Positions 20,694 through 29,552 of a stretch of 64,000 nt of DNA are shown piece after piece. The stretch's first letter is position 1. Each line of letters starts with the position of its first letter. A model generated the notes under the pieces. The model made no database searches. It saw only the letters and a program-made list of their open reading frames with translations, and was not told the origin of the DNA. The DNA comes from Bog-159 sp035499555 (GTDB taxonomy: Bacteria; Acidobacteriota; Terriglobia; Bryobacterales; Bryobacteraceae). The stretch is from the NCBI GenBank assembly GCA_035499555.1, contig DATJYO010000065.1, positions 1 to 64,000 on the forward strand, written 5' to 3'. The translations under genes were made by a program, and so were the position numbers.

Positions 20694-21899
20694 ATGTGGA
20701 AATTCCTGCCTGTCGCGCTATTTCTTTCTCTCATCGGCTGGGTCGCGTGCGGCGGCGGTGAGTCGCGCGCACCGGCCATCGGCGAGGCCTATGCCGGTCC
20801 CGCGAACTTGTCGCTGCGCAAGGATATTCCCCTGCAATCGCCGGTGGTGGCGGCGGCGAAACACGGCGAGCAGCTCGAAATCGTCCGCCGGCGGCGGCGT
20901 TTTGTACTGGTGCGCACTGCCCGCGGCGTAGAGGGTTGGACCGAAGATTACCTGTTGCTGAGCGCCGATGAGATTACGGCGCTGCAGGATGTCGAGCGGC
21001 GCGCGCGTCAAATGCCCTCGCAGGGGGCTGCCAGCACTTACGAGATGCTGAACGTACACACGCAGCCCAACCGGTTCTCGCCCAGCTTCCTGCAGATCAA
21101 AAAAGGCGAGAAGGTCGACGTGGTGGCGCACGTCAGCGCCCCGCGCACGGCGCCGCCGCGCAAGCCGCTGATTCCGCCGCGGCCGAAAGCCGCCGCCCTG
21201 GTGCGCAAGCGTCCCGAACCGCGCATCCCCCTGCCCCCCATGCCATCCCCGCCGTCTCCGCCGGCGAACTGGATCGAGCTATCCAAGACACCGCCCGAGG
21301 TGCAGCAGCAAATCGATGCGAGCCATCCGGCGGCGCAACCGGTCCCGCAGGACGACTGGAGCCTGGTGCGTAACGCCGCCGGCGAAAGCGGCTGGGTGCT
21401 TACCCGCCGGCTGTTCATGGCCATCCCGGACGAAGTGGCGCAGTACGCCGAAGGTCACCGCATCACATCCTATTTCTCGTTGGGGGATGTGCGCGACGGA
21501 GGCGAGGTGAAACACGAGTGGCTCTGGACTACCATCGGCGGCGGCGACCACCAGTATGATTTCGACAGCTTCCGGATATTCACCTGGAGCCTGCGCCGCC
21601 ACCGCTATGAAACCGCTTATATCCAGCGCAATGTGGAAGGCTACTTCCCGGTGCTGGTGCGGCCTGGGGGATTTTCGCTTTGCCTGGCGTCCAGCGGCGG
21701 CGGGCGTGTGCGCCGCAGTTATACGTTCGCGGCGAACATGGTGCGCGCCAGCGGCCAGCAGCCGTGCGAGGCGGCGGAGAACGTGCTGGGCAGCCCGTCC
21801 ACGTCCGGACCCGGCAGCCGGACGCCGGCCGCGCCCGTCGGGAATCGCTCGCTTTACGCGCGCCTGAAAGCTATCGCGCGGCGATGGTTCCGCCACTGA
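20694..21899 (+). CDS. Exported protein with SH3-like repeats and a proline-rich linker
   Basis: 401 residues. N-terminal signal sequence MWKFLPVALFLSLIGWVAC with a possible lipid-modified Cys19, though the lipobox is imperfect. Two or three SH3b-like modules follow: residues 40-85 with GVEGWTEDYLLL, residues 110-150 with NRFSPSFLQIKKGEKVDVVA, and one ending GESGWVLTRRLFM. A Pro/Arg/Lys-rich linker separates the second and third. The C-terminal region (about 265-365) has no match I recognise. A cell-wall or periplasmic binding role is inferred. It follows ppx by 28 bases. Confidence 0.7.
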   Translation: MWKFLPVALFLSLIGWVACGGGESRAPAIGEAYAGPANLSLRKDIPLQSPVVAAAKHGEQLEIVRRRRRFVLVRTARGVEGWTEDYLLLSADEITALQDVERRARQMPSQGAASTYEMLNVHTQPNRFSPSFLQIKKGEKVDVVAHVSAPRTAPPRKPLIPPRPKAAALVRKRPEPRIPLPPMPSPPSPPANWIELSKTPPEVQQQIDASHPAAQPVPQDDWSLVRNAAGESGWVLTRRLFMAIPDEVAQYAEGHRITSYFSLGDVRDGGEVKHEWLWTTIGGGDHQYDFDSFRIFTWSLRRHRYETAYIQRNVEGYFPVLVRPGGFSLCLASSGGGRVRRSYTFAANMVRASGQQPCEAAENVLGSPSTSGPGSRTPAAPVGNRSLYARLKAIARRWFRH

Positions 21900-21963
21900 C
21901 CGAAGTGGACGCCGCCACTGCTACAATAACCCACACGGCATTCAGCCGCACAAAGGAGGTTTC

Positions 21964-23223
21964 ATGGAGCGCCGTCATTTTCTGCGCGCCGCGGGAGCGC
22001 TCGCTTTTCTCCGTCCGGACGCCACCCACCGCGCTTTGGCCGCCACCGTCGGCAACAGCCGCGCCGCCGGGGACCTGGCGCGGGACGAGGATTTCTGGCG
22101 CGACATCCAGTCCGCCTTCACCCTCGACCGCAGCATCATCAATCTGAATAACGGCGGCGTCAGCCCGTCGCCGCGGGTGGTGCAGGACGCCATGCGCCGC
22201 TACCTGGAATTCAGCAACATCGCGCCGGCCCGCACCATGTGGGCGGTGCTGGAGCCGGAAGTGGAGATCGTCCGGCAGCGCCTGGCCGCCGATTTCGGCT
22301 GCGATCCGGAAGAGATCGCCATCACCCGCAACGCCTCGGAATCGCTGGAGAACGTGCAACTGGGGCTGGATCTCAAAGCCGGCGACGAGGTTCTGACTAC
22401 CGACCAGGACTATCCACGCATGATCACCACCTGGAAACAGCGCGAGCGGCGCGACGGCATCGTGCTGAAGATGATTTCGTTTCCCACGCCGCCGCCGTCG
22501 CTGGAGGATCTGGCCGAGCGCTTCGAGAAGGCCATCACGCCGCGCACCCGGGTCATCCATTTCTGTCACATCACCAACCTGACGGGCCAGATCTTCCCGG
22601 TGCGCCAGATCTGCCAGATGGCGCGCAGCCGCGGGATCGAGGCCATCGTGGACGGCGCGCATGCCTACGCGCAGTTCCCCTTCAAGCACGCGGATCTGGA
22701 TTGCGATTTCTACGGCACCAGCCTGCACAAGTGGCTGCTGGCGCCCCACGGCACGGGATTCCTGTACGTGCGCAAATCCAAGATCGGCAAGATCTGGCCG
22801 CTGATGGCCGCGGGGCCGGACATGACCGGCAATATCCGCAAGTTCGAGGAGATCGGCACGCATCCGGCGGCGAACCACAATGCCATTTCCGACGCGCTGG
22901 AGTTTCACACGGCGATCGGCGTGGAGCGCAAAGCGGCCCGCCTGCGCTACCTGCGCAGCGTGTGGACCGAGCGGCTCACGCGCCTGCCGGGCGTCTCCTC
23001 GCCCACCAGCAACGATCCGCGCCTGAGCTGCGGCATCGGACTGCTGTCGGTGGCAGGCAAAGAACCCGGGCCGCTGTCCGAGCAACTGTGGGACAAGTAC
23101 CGCATTTTGACGGTCGGTATTACGCATCCGCAGTTCAAGGGTCTGCGTGTCACGCCCAACGTCTACACGACGTTGCCGGAGATCGAGACCTTCTGCGATG
23201 CGGTGGAAAAACTGATCGCCTGA
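21964..23223 (+). CDS. Class V PLP-dependent aminotransferase with Tat signal
   Basis: 419 residues. Fold-type I PLP enzyme related to isopenicillin N epimerase and cysteine desulfurase-like proteins. The Schiff-base lysine is Lys256 in TSLHKWLLAPHGTGFLYV; the cofactor Asp is in AIVDGAHAYAQ. The N terminus MERRHFLRAAGALAFL is a twin-arginine-type signal, so the enzyme is probably exported already folded with PLP. A ribosome binding site AAAGGAGG lies six bases before the start. The substrate cannot be told from sequence. Confidence 0.85.
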   Translation: MERRHFLRAAGALAFLRPDATHRALAATVGNSRAAGDLARDEDFWRDIQSAFTLDRSIINLNNGGVSPSPRVVQDAMRRYLEFSNIAPARTMWAVLEPEVEIVRQRLAADFGCDPEEIAITRNASESLENVQLGLDLKAGDEVLTTDQDYPRMITTWKQRERRDGIVLKMISFPTPPPSLEDLAERFEKAITPRTRVIHFCHITNLTGQIFPVRQICQMARSRGIEAIVDGAHAYAQFPFKHADLDCDFYGTSLHKWLLAPHGTGFLYVRKSKIGKIWPLMAAGPDMTGNIRKFEEIGTHPAANHNAISDALEFHTAIGVERKAARLRYLRSVWTERLTRLPGVSSPTSNDPRLSCGIGLLSVAGKEPGPLSEQLWDKYRILTVGITHPQFKGLRVTPNVYTTLPEIETFCDAVEKLIA

Positions 23224-23414
23224 AGGAAAGCCGGCTCGCCAACGCCCGGCGCACCACGGCAGGTTCAGTCGCGATGACCGTCAGTAGTTCGCGCGGCGGA
23301 ATCGGGCCGGCGCCCGCCCTGATCCCACTCCGGCAAGGCGCCTCGACATCGGCTGGTTTTAGCCACACCCGCGCCAAGTCGATCCTGCCGCGGCGATGAT
23401 GTCTTCGTCCAACC

Positions 23415-25064
23415 CTACCGCCTCATCCCTGCTTGCAACGTTTCCACTTGCAGTGCTAAACGCTGGTTAGATCCCGGCGCCAGGGTGATCTCCTGTGCAT
23501 CGCCGAGGTGGGCGCGCACGAAGTCGGTGTTTTGTTCCTCGCCTTCCGCCAGGCCCGTGAACGCAGCGATGTGGTATTCGCCTGGCGCGACGTCCGTCGA
23601 AAACGCAAATCCTCCGTCCTGGCTGCTCGGTTGTGAAAGAACGCGGGCGCCGTCCTGTGCGTCCTTCGGCATGAGGGCAACCACCGCGTCGTGTACCGGC
23701 AGATCCTCCTTGTCGGTCACCCGGCCCTCGACGATGGCGCCGTCGGAGCCGAGTAGGATGGAGATCGGGCCGGCCTCGGGGCGAAGGCCGGTGAGTGGGA
23801 TGTCGCGGCCGTTCTGCGTGAGCTGTTTGACGTAGTAGCCTTGGGGCAGGCCGGTCAGCCGCAGGCGGTAGAGGTCGGAGAAAACGCTCTGGAACTCAAA
23901 CGCACCTGACGGTCCCACATGGGCGGCTGTCCCACTGACGCTTATGGGCCTGTCCTCGAGAGGTGCAAGTTTCGCCGTTAGATCTGACAGGAAGCGCGGT
24001 GCTGTCGATGCGCCGGCAACGGCTACGGCACCGGTAAGTTGTATGACTGGCATGGCGGGCAGCACGCCTAGGGAGACGTCCCGGTCCGTGATTGCGAAAT
24101 CGGTACGTGAGAAGGCCACGACCTTGCCGGCGGGAGTGGCTTCGGCTTGGTTTCTGCTCCAGATAGTGAGCCTATACTGCGCCGCCGGAAGACCACACAT
24201 CTGGAACGCCTGGCCCGCCTTCACATCGGCCCTACCGATGAATGCTCCGCCGCTTTCCGGGGTTTCTCTAATCGACATGGTCGTGTTGTTCGCCCGGACC
24301 GTCGCGTCGAAGCAGAATGTCTCGACACTCCTCAGCCGCATGTCCAGTCCTTCGGCCTGTTGCCCCGGTTGCACTCGGATGGGCGTCGCGGCCTCCAGTG
24401 AGTCGGCGTTAGAGTAGAACATCTTCCTCACAACACCGAAACTCGCGGCCCGCTGGGCCGCTTTTTTGTTCCCGCTTCGCACCAGGGTGCGAGGCTTCAA
24501 GTTTCCAAGCAAGGCTTCCAGAACGTAGCCCTCGGTCCCAACGCCTGCGATCCGGTATTCGCCCAAGTCGTTGGTGTGCGCTTGACCGCGGAACCGGAGC
24601 GTCGGCTTGCCGTCCCGGAACACTTTTTCCCAAAGGTCCACCTCGACCCCCTGCATTGGGTCACCGTTCGGGTCCAGGACGCGGCCCGAAACCACTCCCT
24701 CTCTGCGGAGCAGAATATTCACCTTACCCACCCGTATTCCCATCTGGGCGTTGACCGCCCGGCCCGTGGCGGGCGCGTATCCCTCCTTCTCGGCTCCGAT
24801 CATGATCAGTCCAGCGACCGGACCCTTGAAAGTATATGCGCCGCTCTGATCGGTCAGCACTTCATTGGTGGCCTTCTTGGTTCGGCACCAGACGGTCGCG
24901 CCGGGGATCGGGCCCGCATCATTCGAGATCGTGCCCTCGACAACCCACACCTGATCCCTCCCCGCGCGCGCTGGCTCCTGGCTGGTTTGGCAGCCCGTGG
25001 GCGGCGGTAGCAAGGCGATGCAAAGCAGGGTGGCAGTGGGAGCCGCTGCGGAGCGCACTCTCAT
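23415..25064 (-). CDS. Exported lipoprotein with carboxypeptidase regulatory-like domains (second of pair)
   Basis: 549 residues beginning MRVRSAAAPTATLLCIALLP, with Cys at about residue 26 in a lipobox-like context (PPTGCQ). The rest is a string of beta-sandwich CarboxypepD_reg-like domains, e.g. VEGTISNDAGPIPGATVWCR, GAYTFKGPVAGLIMIGAEKE, VSGRVLDPNGDPMQGVEVDL. Such domains are greatly expanded in Solibacter-type genomes, mostly as secreted or surface binding proteins. Its ATG overlaps the stop of the upstream paralog as ATGA, so the shorter start at 25064 is chosen over a longer frame. Confidence 0.75.
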   Translation of the reverse strand: MRVRSAAAPTATLLCIALLPPPTGCQTSQEPARAGRDQVWVVEGTISNDAGPIPGATVWCRTKKATNEVLTDQSGAYTFKGPVAGLIMIGAEKEGYAPATGRAVNAQMGIRVGKVNILLRREGVVSGRVLDPNGDPMQGVEVDLWEKVFRDGKPTLRFRGQAHTNDLGEYRIAGVGTEGYVLEALLGNLKPRTLVRSGNKKAAQRAASFGVVRKMFYSNADSLEAATPIRVQPGQQAEGLDMRLRSVETFCFDATVRANNTTMSIRETPESGGAFIGRADVKAGQAFQMCGLPAAQYRLTIWSRNQAEATPAGKVVAFSRTDFAITDRDVSLGVLPAMPVIQLTGAVAVAGASTAPRFLSDLTAKLAPLEDRPISVSGTAAHVGPSGAFEFQSVFSDLYRLRLTGLPQGYYVKQLTQNGRDIPLTGLRPEAGPISILLGSDGAIVEGRVTDKEDLPVHDAVVALMPKDAQDGARVLSQPSSQDGGFAFSTDVAPGEYHIAAFTGLAEGEEQNTDFVRAHLGDAQEITLAPGSNQRLALQVETLQAGMRR

Positions 25065-26767
25065 CGGCTCACCCTCAGTGCCGCCCGCACCTGTTGACCG
25101 GGCGCGACCACGACGCTCACGGTCGAGTAGCGGACGCGGCAATTTGGGTCCAGGTAATCGGTGGAGAGAACATCCAGAGCGGCCAGCAGGTCGTAACGGC
25201 CGGGAGGCACGCGCAGCCGGAATTGACCGCGATCCCCTGTCGATGCGCCAAGCACGCCGGCGGTTTCACCCTCGCCTCCGTCTCCGGCCGGTAGCGCCAG
25301 CACTGCCGCGCCCGTAACCGGGTTGTTCGCGGCGTCCGAAACGATTCCCGAGACCTCACCCGTTCGCGTTCCTAAGAGCACGGTCATTGTGCCGTCTGCT
25401 TCTATCGAGACCGGTCCGGTTCCGGCTGAGGCCTGCCCCATCCGCACGCCAAGCAGGAAGCAGTCGCCTGTGAGTCCCAAAAGCCGTACCGTGTACGATC
25501 CCGCCGGGATGGACCGAATGACGAACCGGCCGCTCGGCTCGATGCCCGCGCTTAAGGATCGGCTGCGCGGAGCCGGATCGACGGGGCGCAGCTCGACTCG
25601 GGCGCCAGCGAGGCAACCAGCGTCCGGTTCTGCGCCGGGGGCAGACCGGGCCATGCCGTCAATATTGGCGGTGCTGCGCAGCGCAATCTCGATGTCTTGC
25701 ACCTGCGTCGCGTCGACTCGAACGCGCCGGGAGCCTTGGAGTGGCTGCTGCGCCGGGGTCGGACGCGGCGCGCCCATACCCTGTACAGGTCCCCACGCCA
25801 CCGCCTGGTAGCTCCCCGCGGGCACGCCGGTGAAGTCGAAATCGCCGGCTTCGCCGGCCGGGACAGTTGCGACCTGGGCGTGCAGCCCGGCTGCGGATAA
25901 TAGCGTGACCGCGACCTGCCCAAGGCGCCAGCCCGGGGGAATATTGGCGACGCGGCCGCGAACTTCGCCAGTGCCGGCCTGTTGCTCACTCAGGTCCGTG
26001 CCGCTCCGGGACTCGCCCGCAGCCAACTCGAAGGACCGCGTCTCGGCGGGATCGAGCGTTCCCGGAAAGTAGACAGGCGCGAACCTGCTGCCGCCCGGCG
26101 AGTCACCGTCGGGAAGTACCACGACCGAGTAACAGCCTGGGGCAAGCCCGTAGATCCGGTAGCTTCCCCGATCGTCTGTCTCAACCGGGTCCCCCACAGG
26201 CAAGAGACGAACAGTGCCATTGACGTTGCGAAGGCCGACCGCGGCCACCGTCGCTCCGCGCACCAGCCGCCCCGACTCGTCATACACGTTTCCGCTGATT
26301 GCGGCGGCCCGGCTGAGGCGCAACCTGACCGGCGGAGTATTCGCGCCTTGTGCGAGGGCGACCGGCGAGGCGGCGCCGTGCATAACCGCTACATAGCCAG
26401 TCTTCTCCGCCGACACCACGTACGTGCCACTCAAGAGTCCGGTGAAAGCGAATCTCCCGTTGCTATCCGTGGACCCTTCCGCGATGACGTCGCCCCCCGC
26501 CGGGAGAGACAGGCAGACGTGAGCGTAGGGAATGCCAGCGCCGGAGGCGCCGTCTACGACCGTTCCCTGGGCTGTGACGCCGGGTACCTGTGCGGCGCCA
26601 ACCGCTACCGCACACCAGAGCAGGAGCGCGTAACAGCCGAGGCTACCTGACGCAGCCTGCCGGCGCCCGCGCGCGCAACGGGTCAAACCGGTCGGCCGCG
26701 CGCCACTGGATGACGCCGAGCCGGGCCCGTGCACCATCGGAGTGTCCGGGCTTACAGAGTGACGCAT
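25061..26767 (-). CDS. Exported protein with carboxypeptidase regulatory-like domains (first of pair)
   Basis: 568 residues. A hydrophobic segment near residues 44-60 (GCYALLLWCAVAVGAAQ) follows a long Arg-rich leader, so the true start may be further in, for example Met11. Several domains of the family are visible: AQGTVVDGASGAGIPYAHVC, SNGRFAFTGLLSGTYVVSAE, ISGNVYDESGRLVRGATVAA and VSGIVSDAANNPVTGAAVLA. Paralog of the gene just downstream and translationally coupled to it. AGGGG lies nine bases before the ATG at 26767, which supports that start. Surface binding or scaffold role inferred. Confidence 0.7.
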   Translation of the reverse strand: MRHSVSPDTPMVHGPGSASSSGARPTGLTRCARGRRQAASGSLGCYALLLWCAVAVGAAQVPGVTAQGTVVDGASGAGIPYAHVCLSLPAGGDVIAEGSTDSNGRFAFTGLLSGTYVVSAEKTGYVAVMHGAASPVALAQGANTPPVRLRLSRAAAISGNVYDESGRLVRGATVAAVGLRNVNGTVRLLPVGDPVETDDRGSYRIYGLAPGCYSVVVLPDGDSPGGSRFAPVYFPGTLDPAETRSFELAAGESRSGTDLSEQQAGTGEVRGRVANIPPGWRLGQVAVTLLSAAGLHAQVATVPAGEAGDFDFTGVPAGSYQAVAWGPVQGMGAPRPTPAQQPLQGSRRVRVDATQVQDIEIALRSTANIDGMARSAPGAEPDAGCLAGARVELRPVDPAPRSRSLSAGIEPSGRFVIRSIPAGSYTVRLLGLTGDCFLLGVRMGQASAGTGPVSIEADGTMTVLLGTRTGEVSGIVSDAANNPVTGAAVLALPAGDGGEGETAGVLGASTGDRGQFRLRVPPGRYDLLAALDVLSTDYLDPNCRVRYSTVSVVVAPGQQVRAALRVSR

Positions 26768-26979
26768 ACCATCGATCCCCTACCGTTCCCTGCCCAGGCT
26801 TCACGATGCTCGGCGCAGACCCAGGGGCGGGCGCCATCCTCTCCGCAGGTTGATGGAGCAGGGCAACCCGTGCCGTCATCCACGCAGGTTCCGTTTACCA
26901 TGAAGCACCGCTCAGAGAACGGCTTCAACACGGCCGCTATGCCTGCCACTATCCCAGCGATTATGAGCAATCTTAGCAT
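26752..26979 (-). CDS. Small Cys-rich membrane-anchored or secreted protein
   Basis: 75 residues. A strongly hydrophobic N-terminal helix (MLRLLIIAGIVAGIAAVL) precedes a short polar domain with six cysteines (residues 25, 32, 39, 45, 55, 72) and no recognisable domain. Six cysteines outside the membrane suggest disulfides. Its stop overlaps the start of the carboxypeptidase-regulatory-like gene by 16 bases, a sign of coupling in a three-gene operon. No family recognised; a TTG nine bases upstream could extend it by three residues. Confidence 0.5.
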   Translation of the reverse strand: MLRLLIIAGIVAGIAAVLKPFSERCFMVNGTCVDDGTGCPAPSTCGEDGARPWVCAEHREAWAGNGRGSMVCVTL

Positions 26980-27187
26980 TCTACTCAACGTACCTGCCGC
27001 GACCGTTCAGCCCACGGATTCCTCGCACGGTCGCACCAGAAGACAATTCTGGACGATTACAACCGCAACCAGACAACCGATGGAAAGGCGCCGCCACCGC
27101 ACTCCGCTTGCCGGAAGGATCACGGGAGGGACTCCAGAGCCGCCGCCATTGGAGCGGAGAATACCATGAGGCGAGATTCCGTACATA

Positions 27188-27265
27188 TTTGTACATGTCA
27201 AGGCAAAGTAGAAATGTCGTGCAACAGTTCTATACACAGCAACAGTTTGTACAGCAGTTTGTACA
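27188..27265. repeat. Three TTTGTACA boxes in a non-coding stretch, two in tandem
   Basis: TTTGTACA occurs at 27188-27195, 27246-27253 and 27258-27265. The last two are part of a 12-base tandem repeat (27242-27265). The region 26980-27482 has lower GC than its surroundings and no convincing gene. TACA/TGTA half-sites resemble BlaI/MecI-family operators, but no such regulator gene is in the window. It lies upstream of the minus-strand Cys-rich gene operon and downstream of the Gfo/Idh gene. Confidence 0.5.
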
Positions 27266-27482
27266 AGAGTGTGCGACTTGCAATAGACGGTGTGGGCGCA
27301 CAGCCGCGCTGCCGCCCAAGCGCGCCCGGATCGCCAGGGGCCTCAAACGCGGGTTCGATGATGACCCGGTAAGAAGCCTTCATCCCTCGGCGCGCAGCCC
27401 GCGGCTGCGATCCAGGAATAGGCCGATCTGCGCAGTTTCGATAAGGCTGCGCGCGCAAAAAAAATGACTCTGCAGAGAACTA

Positions 27483-28880
27483 TTAATATTCCCGTTTCTG
27501 GTTGATGCCAGGTTGCGGCACCGGATACTTTCCGGCGGCATCGGCTACCAGCGGCGCGGGACCGTCCAACATCAGCTTGTCCACATCCGGCGCGAACTCG
27601 TGCTCGCACTGCATGATCTGGTCGAACGTAATGACTTGTCCGGTGTGCGCCGCCATGCGTCCCATGGACGCAACCAGGCTGGCTTCCGCGCCGCGCTTCA
27701 CCTCGTTGTAGGGCTTGTCCTCGCGGATGGCCGCCGTCAGATCGTCCCACTCCCAGTCGTAAGGACTCTTTTCGGGCTGCGGAAACGCCCAGACCAGGTT
27801 AGGATCGTCGGGCGGATAGGTCTGGCCGCGCTGCCAACGGGGGATCGACTGGCCCTTGTAGATCCGGGTCCGGCCGGGCGTGTGCGCGGAGCTGGAGATC
27901 ACCGCCGAACCCTTGGACCCGTGGGCGTAACTGGCGAATTCGTTGTGGCAACCCTCCATGCAGCGGCCATCGTAGAAGAGCTTGGTGCCGTCGGCGTAGG
28001 TGTACTCCACGGCGTAAGTGTCGAAATTCTGGTCCACGTTGTCGCCGCGGTAATGCCGCCCGCCGAGCGCCTGCGCCTCCACCGGCCAGCCGCCCTTCAT
28101 CCAGGAGCATTCATCGATCTGATGGATGAAGTAGTCGCTGAATACGCCGCCGCTGGCCCACAGGAAGGAGTGGAACTTTTGGATCTGGTACAGCAACTCC
28201 GTGATTCCCTCCGGCTTGCGGGGGACGAAGCCGCCATTGCCACCCATGCGATAAGCGCGCAGCGCGACGATCTCGCCGATCTGGCCGTCGCGTATGCGAT
28301 CGAGCAGCGCTTGCCGCGCGCGGCAGTGCCGGATCATCAGCCCGACGCCCACCTTCAGGTTCTTTTGCGCGGCGTCCTGCGCCAGTTTCAGCATCCGGCG
28401 CGTGGTGGGTCCATCGACGGTGACGGGCTTCTCCATGAAGACGTTCAGCCCGCGGTCGATGGCGTATCCGAAATGCACCCAACGGAAGGCCGGCGGGGTG
28501 GCCAGAATCGCCACGTCGCCCTTGCGCAGCGAGTCCATCGCATGGCGATATGCGTCGAAGCCGATGAACCGGCGATCGTCCGGCACATCCATGCGCGCCG
28601 CGTATTTGGTCTTCAGCGTGTCGTAGCTCTTGCTCAGCCTTTCCGGAAAGACGTCGGCCATGGCGACGACCTTGTACGGTCCTTCCGCCACCGAGAACGC
28701 ATTTTCCACCGCGCCGGTGCCGCGGCCGCCGCAGCCGATCAAGGCCAGTTGGATGGTGCTGCTCTCCGCCGCATGTACGGCCGGAAGGGCGATACCGGAT
28801 AAAACCGAAGCCCCCGCGATGCGCCCGGCATCGGCGAGGAAGCTCCGGCGCGAGGGGATACTGCTGCCAGCTTCGCTCAT
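27483..28880 (-). CDS. Gfo/Idh/MocA family oxidoreductase with Tat signal
   Basis: 465 residues. Starts MSEAGSSIPSRRSFLADAGR, a twin-arginine signal. The NAD(P)-binding Rossmann loop is IQLALIGCGGRGTGAVEN and the conserved EKP motif is present (FMEKPVTVDG). The family oxidises or reduces sugars or acts on glycosidic substrates; Tat-exported members are numerous in Acidobacteria and Planctomycetes. GGAG lies five bases before the ATG at 28880, so this is preferred over a start six codons upstream. Substrate unknown. Confidence 0.85.
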   Translation of the reverse strand: MSEAGSSIPSRRSFLADAGRIAGASVLSGIALPAVHAAESSTIQLALIGCGGRGTGAVENAFSVAEGPYKVVAMADVFPERLSKSYDTLKTKYAARMDVPDDRRFIGFDAYRHAMDSLRKGDVAILATPPAFRWVHFGYAIDRGLNVFMEKPVTVDGPTTRRMLKLAQDAAQKNLKVGVGLMIRHCRARQALLDRIRDGQIGEIVALRAYRMGGNGGFVPRKPEGITELLYQIQKFHSFLWASGGVFSDYFIHQIDECSWMKGGWPVEAQALGGRHYRGDNVDQNFDTYAVEYTYADGTKLFYDGRCMEGCHNEFASYAHGSKGSAVISSSAHTPGRTRIYKGQSIPRWQRGQTYPPDDPNLVWAFPQPEKSPYDWEWDDLTAAIREDKPYNEVKRGAEASLVASMGRMAAHTGQVITFDQIMQCEHEFAPDVDKLMLDGPAPLVADAAGKYPVPQPGINQKREY

Positions 28881-28934
28881 GAGATCTCCAGTCAGCATTA
28901 ATCTAGCGCATGGCGGTGATGTTGGGAATGGGCT

Positions 28935-29531
28935 TCAGGGCCGCCGGGCATTCCATCGCCGCCAGATCAGGTACAGCACCACAAGTCCGCAGAGCAGTAC
29001 GGCCGCCAGCACCAGATTGTGATGGATGCGCGCGGACACCACCTGCCAGCGGTCGCCCAGATAGTAGCCCAACAGCACGAAAGTGCCCGACCAGAGCAGC
29101 GCACCCAGATAGGCGTACAGCGCGAAGACGTGGGGGGCGGTGTACGAGACGCCCGCCGCATACGCGGTCAGGTGGCGCACGCCGGGCACGAAGTAGCCGA
29201 AGGTCAGGCTCCAGTGTCCTATCCGTTCGAAGAAGCGGTGCGCCTTACCCAGGCGCTCCTCGGTCAGATGCACATATTTGCCGAAACGGTGGATCAGCGC
29301 CAGGCCGAACGTGCGCCCCAGCGTATAACTCACGGTGATGCCGCACGTGGTTCCCGCCAGCACCGTGGCGTATGCCGGCGCCACTTTGAAATGCCCGGCG
29401 AAGATCATGTACCCGGTGAAGGTGAGCAGGGTCTCGTCGGGAACCGGGAGGCCCACGATACCGAGCATCAGGAGGCAGAATATGGCCGGATAGCCATAGT
29501 GTGAGATCCAGGCGAGTACCTGTTGTTCCAT
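28935..29531 (-). CDS. DedA family membrane protein
   Basis: 198 residues. The SNARE-associated/VTT domain is recognisable: VGLPVPDETLLTFTGYMI, a re-entrant loop with the Gly/Pro cluster, and the basic FGYFVPGVRHLTAYAAGV motif where DedA proteins have F.R..P..R. Four to five membrane helices. The family acts in membrane homeostasis, including lipid-carrier (undecaprenyl phosphate) recycling. It lies 21 bases after glgC on the same strand. Confidence 0.85.
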   Translation of the reverse strand: MEQQVLAWISHYGYPAIFCLLMLGIVGLPVPDETLLTFTGYMIFAGHFKVAPAYATVLAGTTCGITVSYTLGRTFGLALIHRFGKYVHLTEERLGKAHRFFERIGHWSLTFGYFVPGVRHLTAYAAGVSYTAPHVFALYAYLGALLWSGTFVLLGYYLGDRWQVVSARIHHNLVLAAVLLCGLVVLYLIWRRWNARRP

Positions 29532-29552
29532 AGCGGGGGCGCGGGGACCCGC

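Noticed and set aside
27242..27265. 12-base tandem read as a CRISPR start
   Set aside because: Only two copies, no spacer units of constant size, no cas genes nearby.
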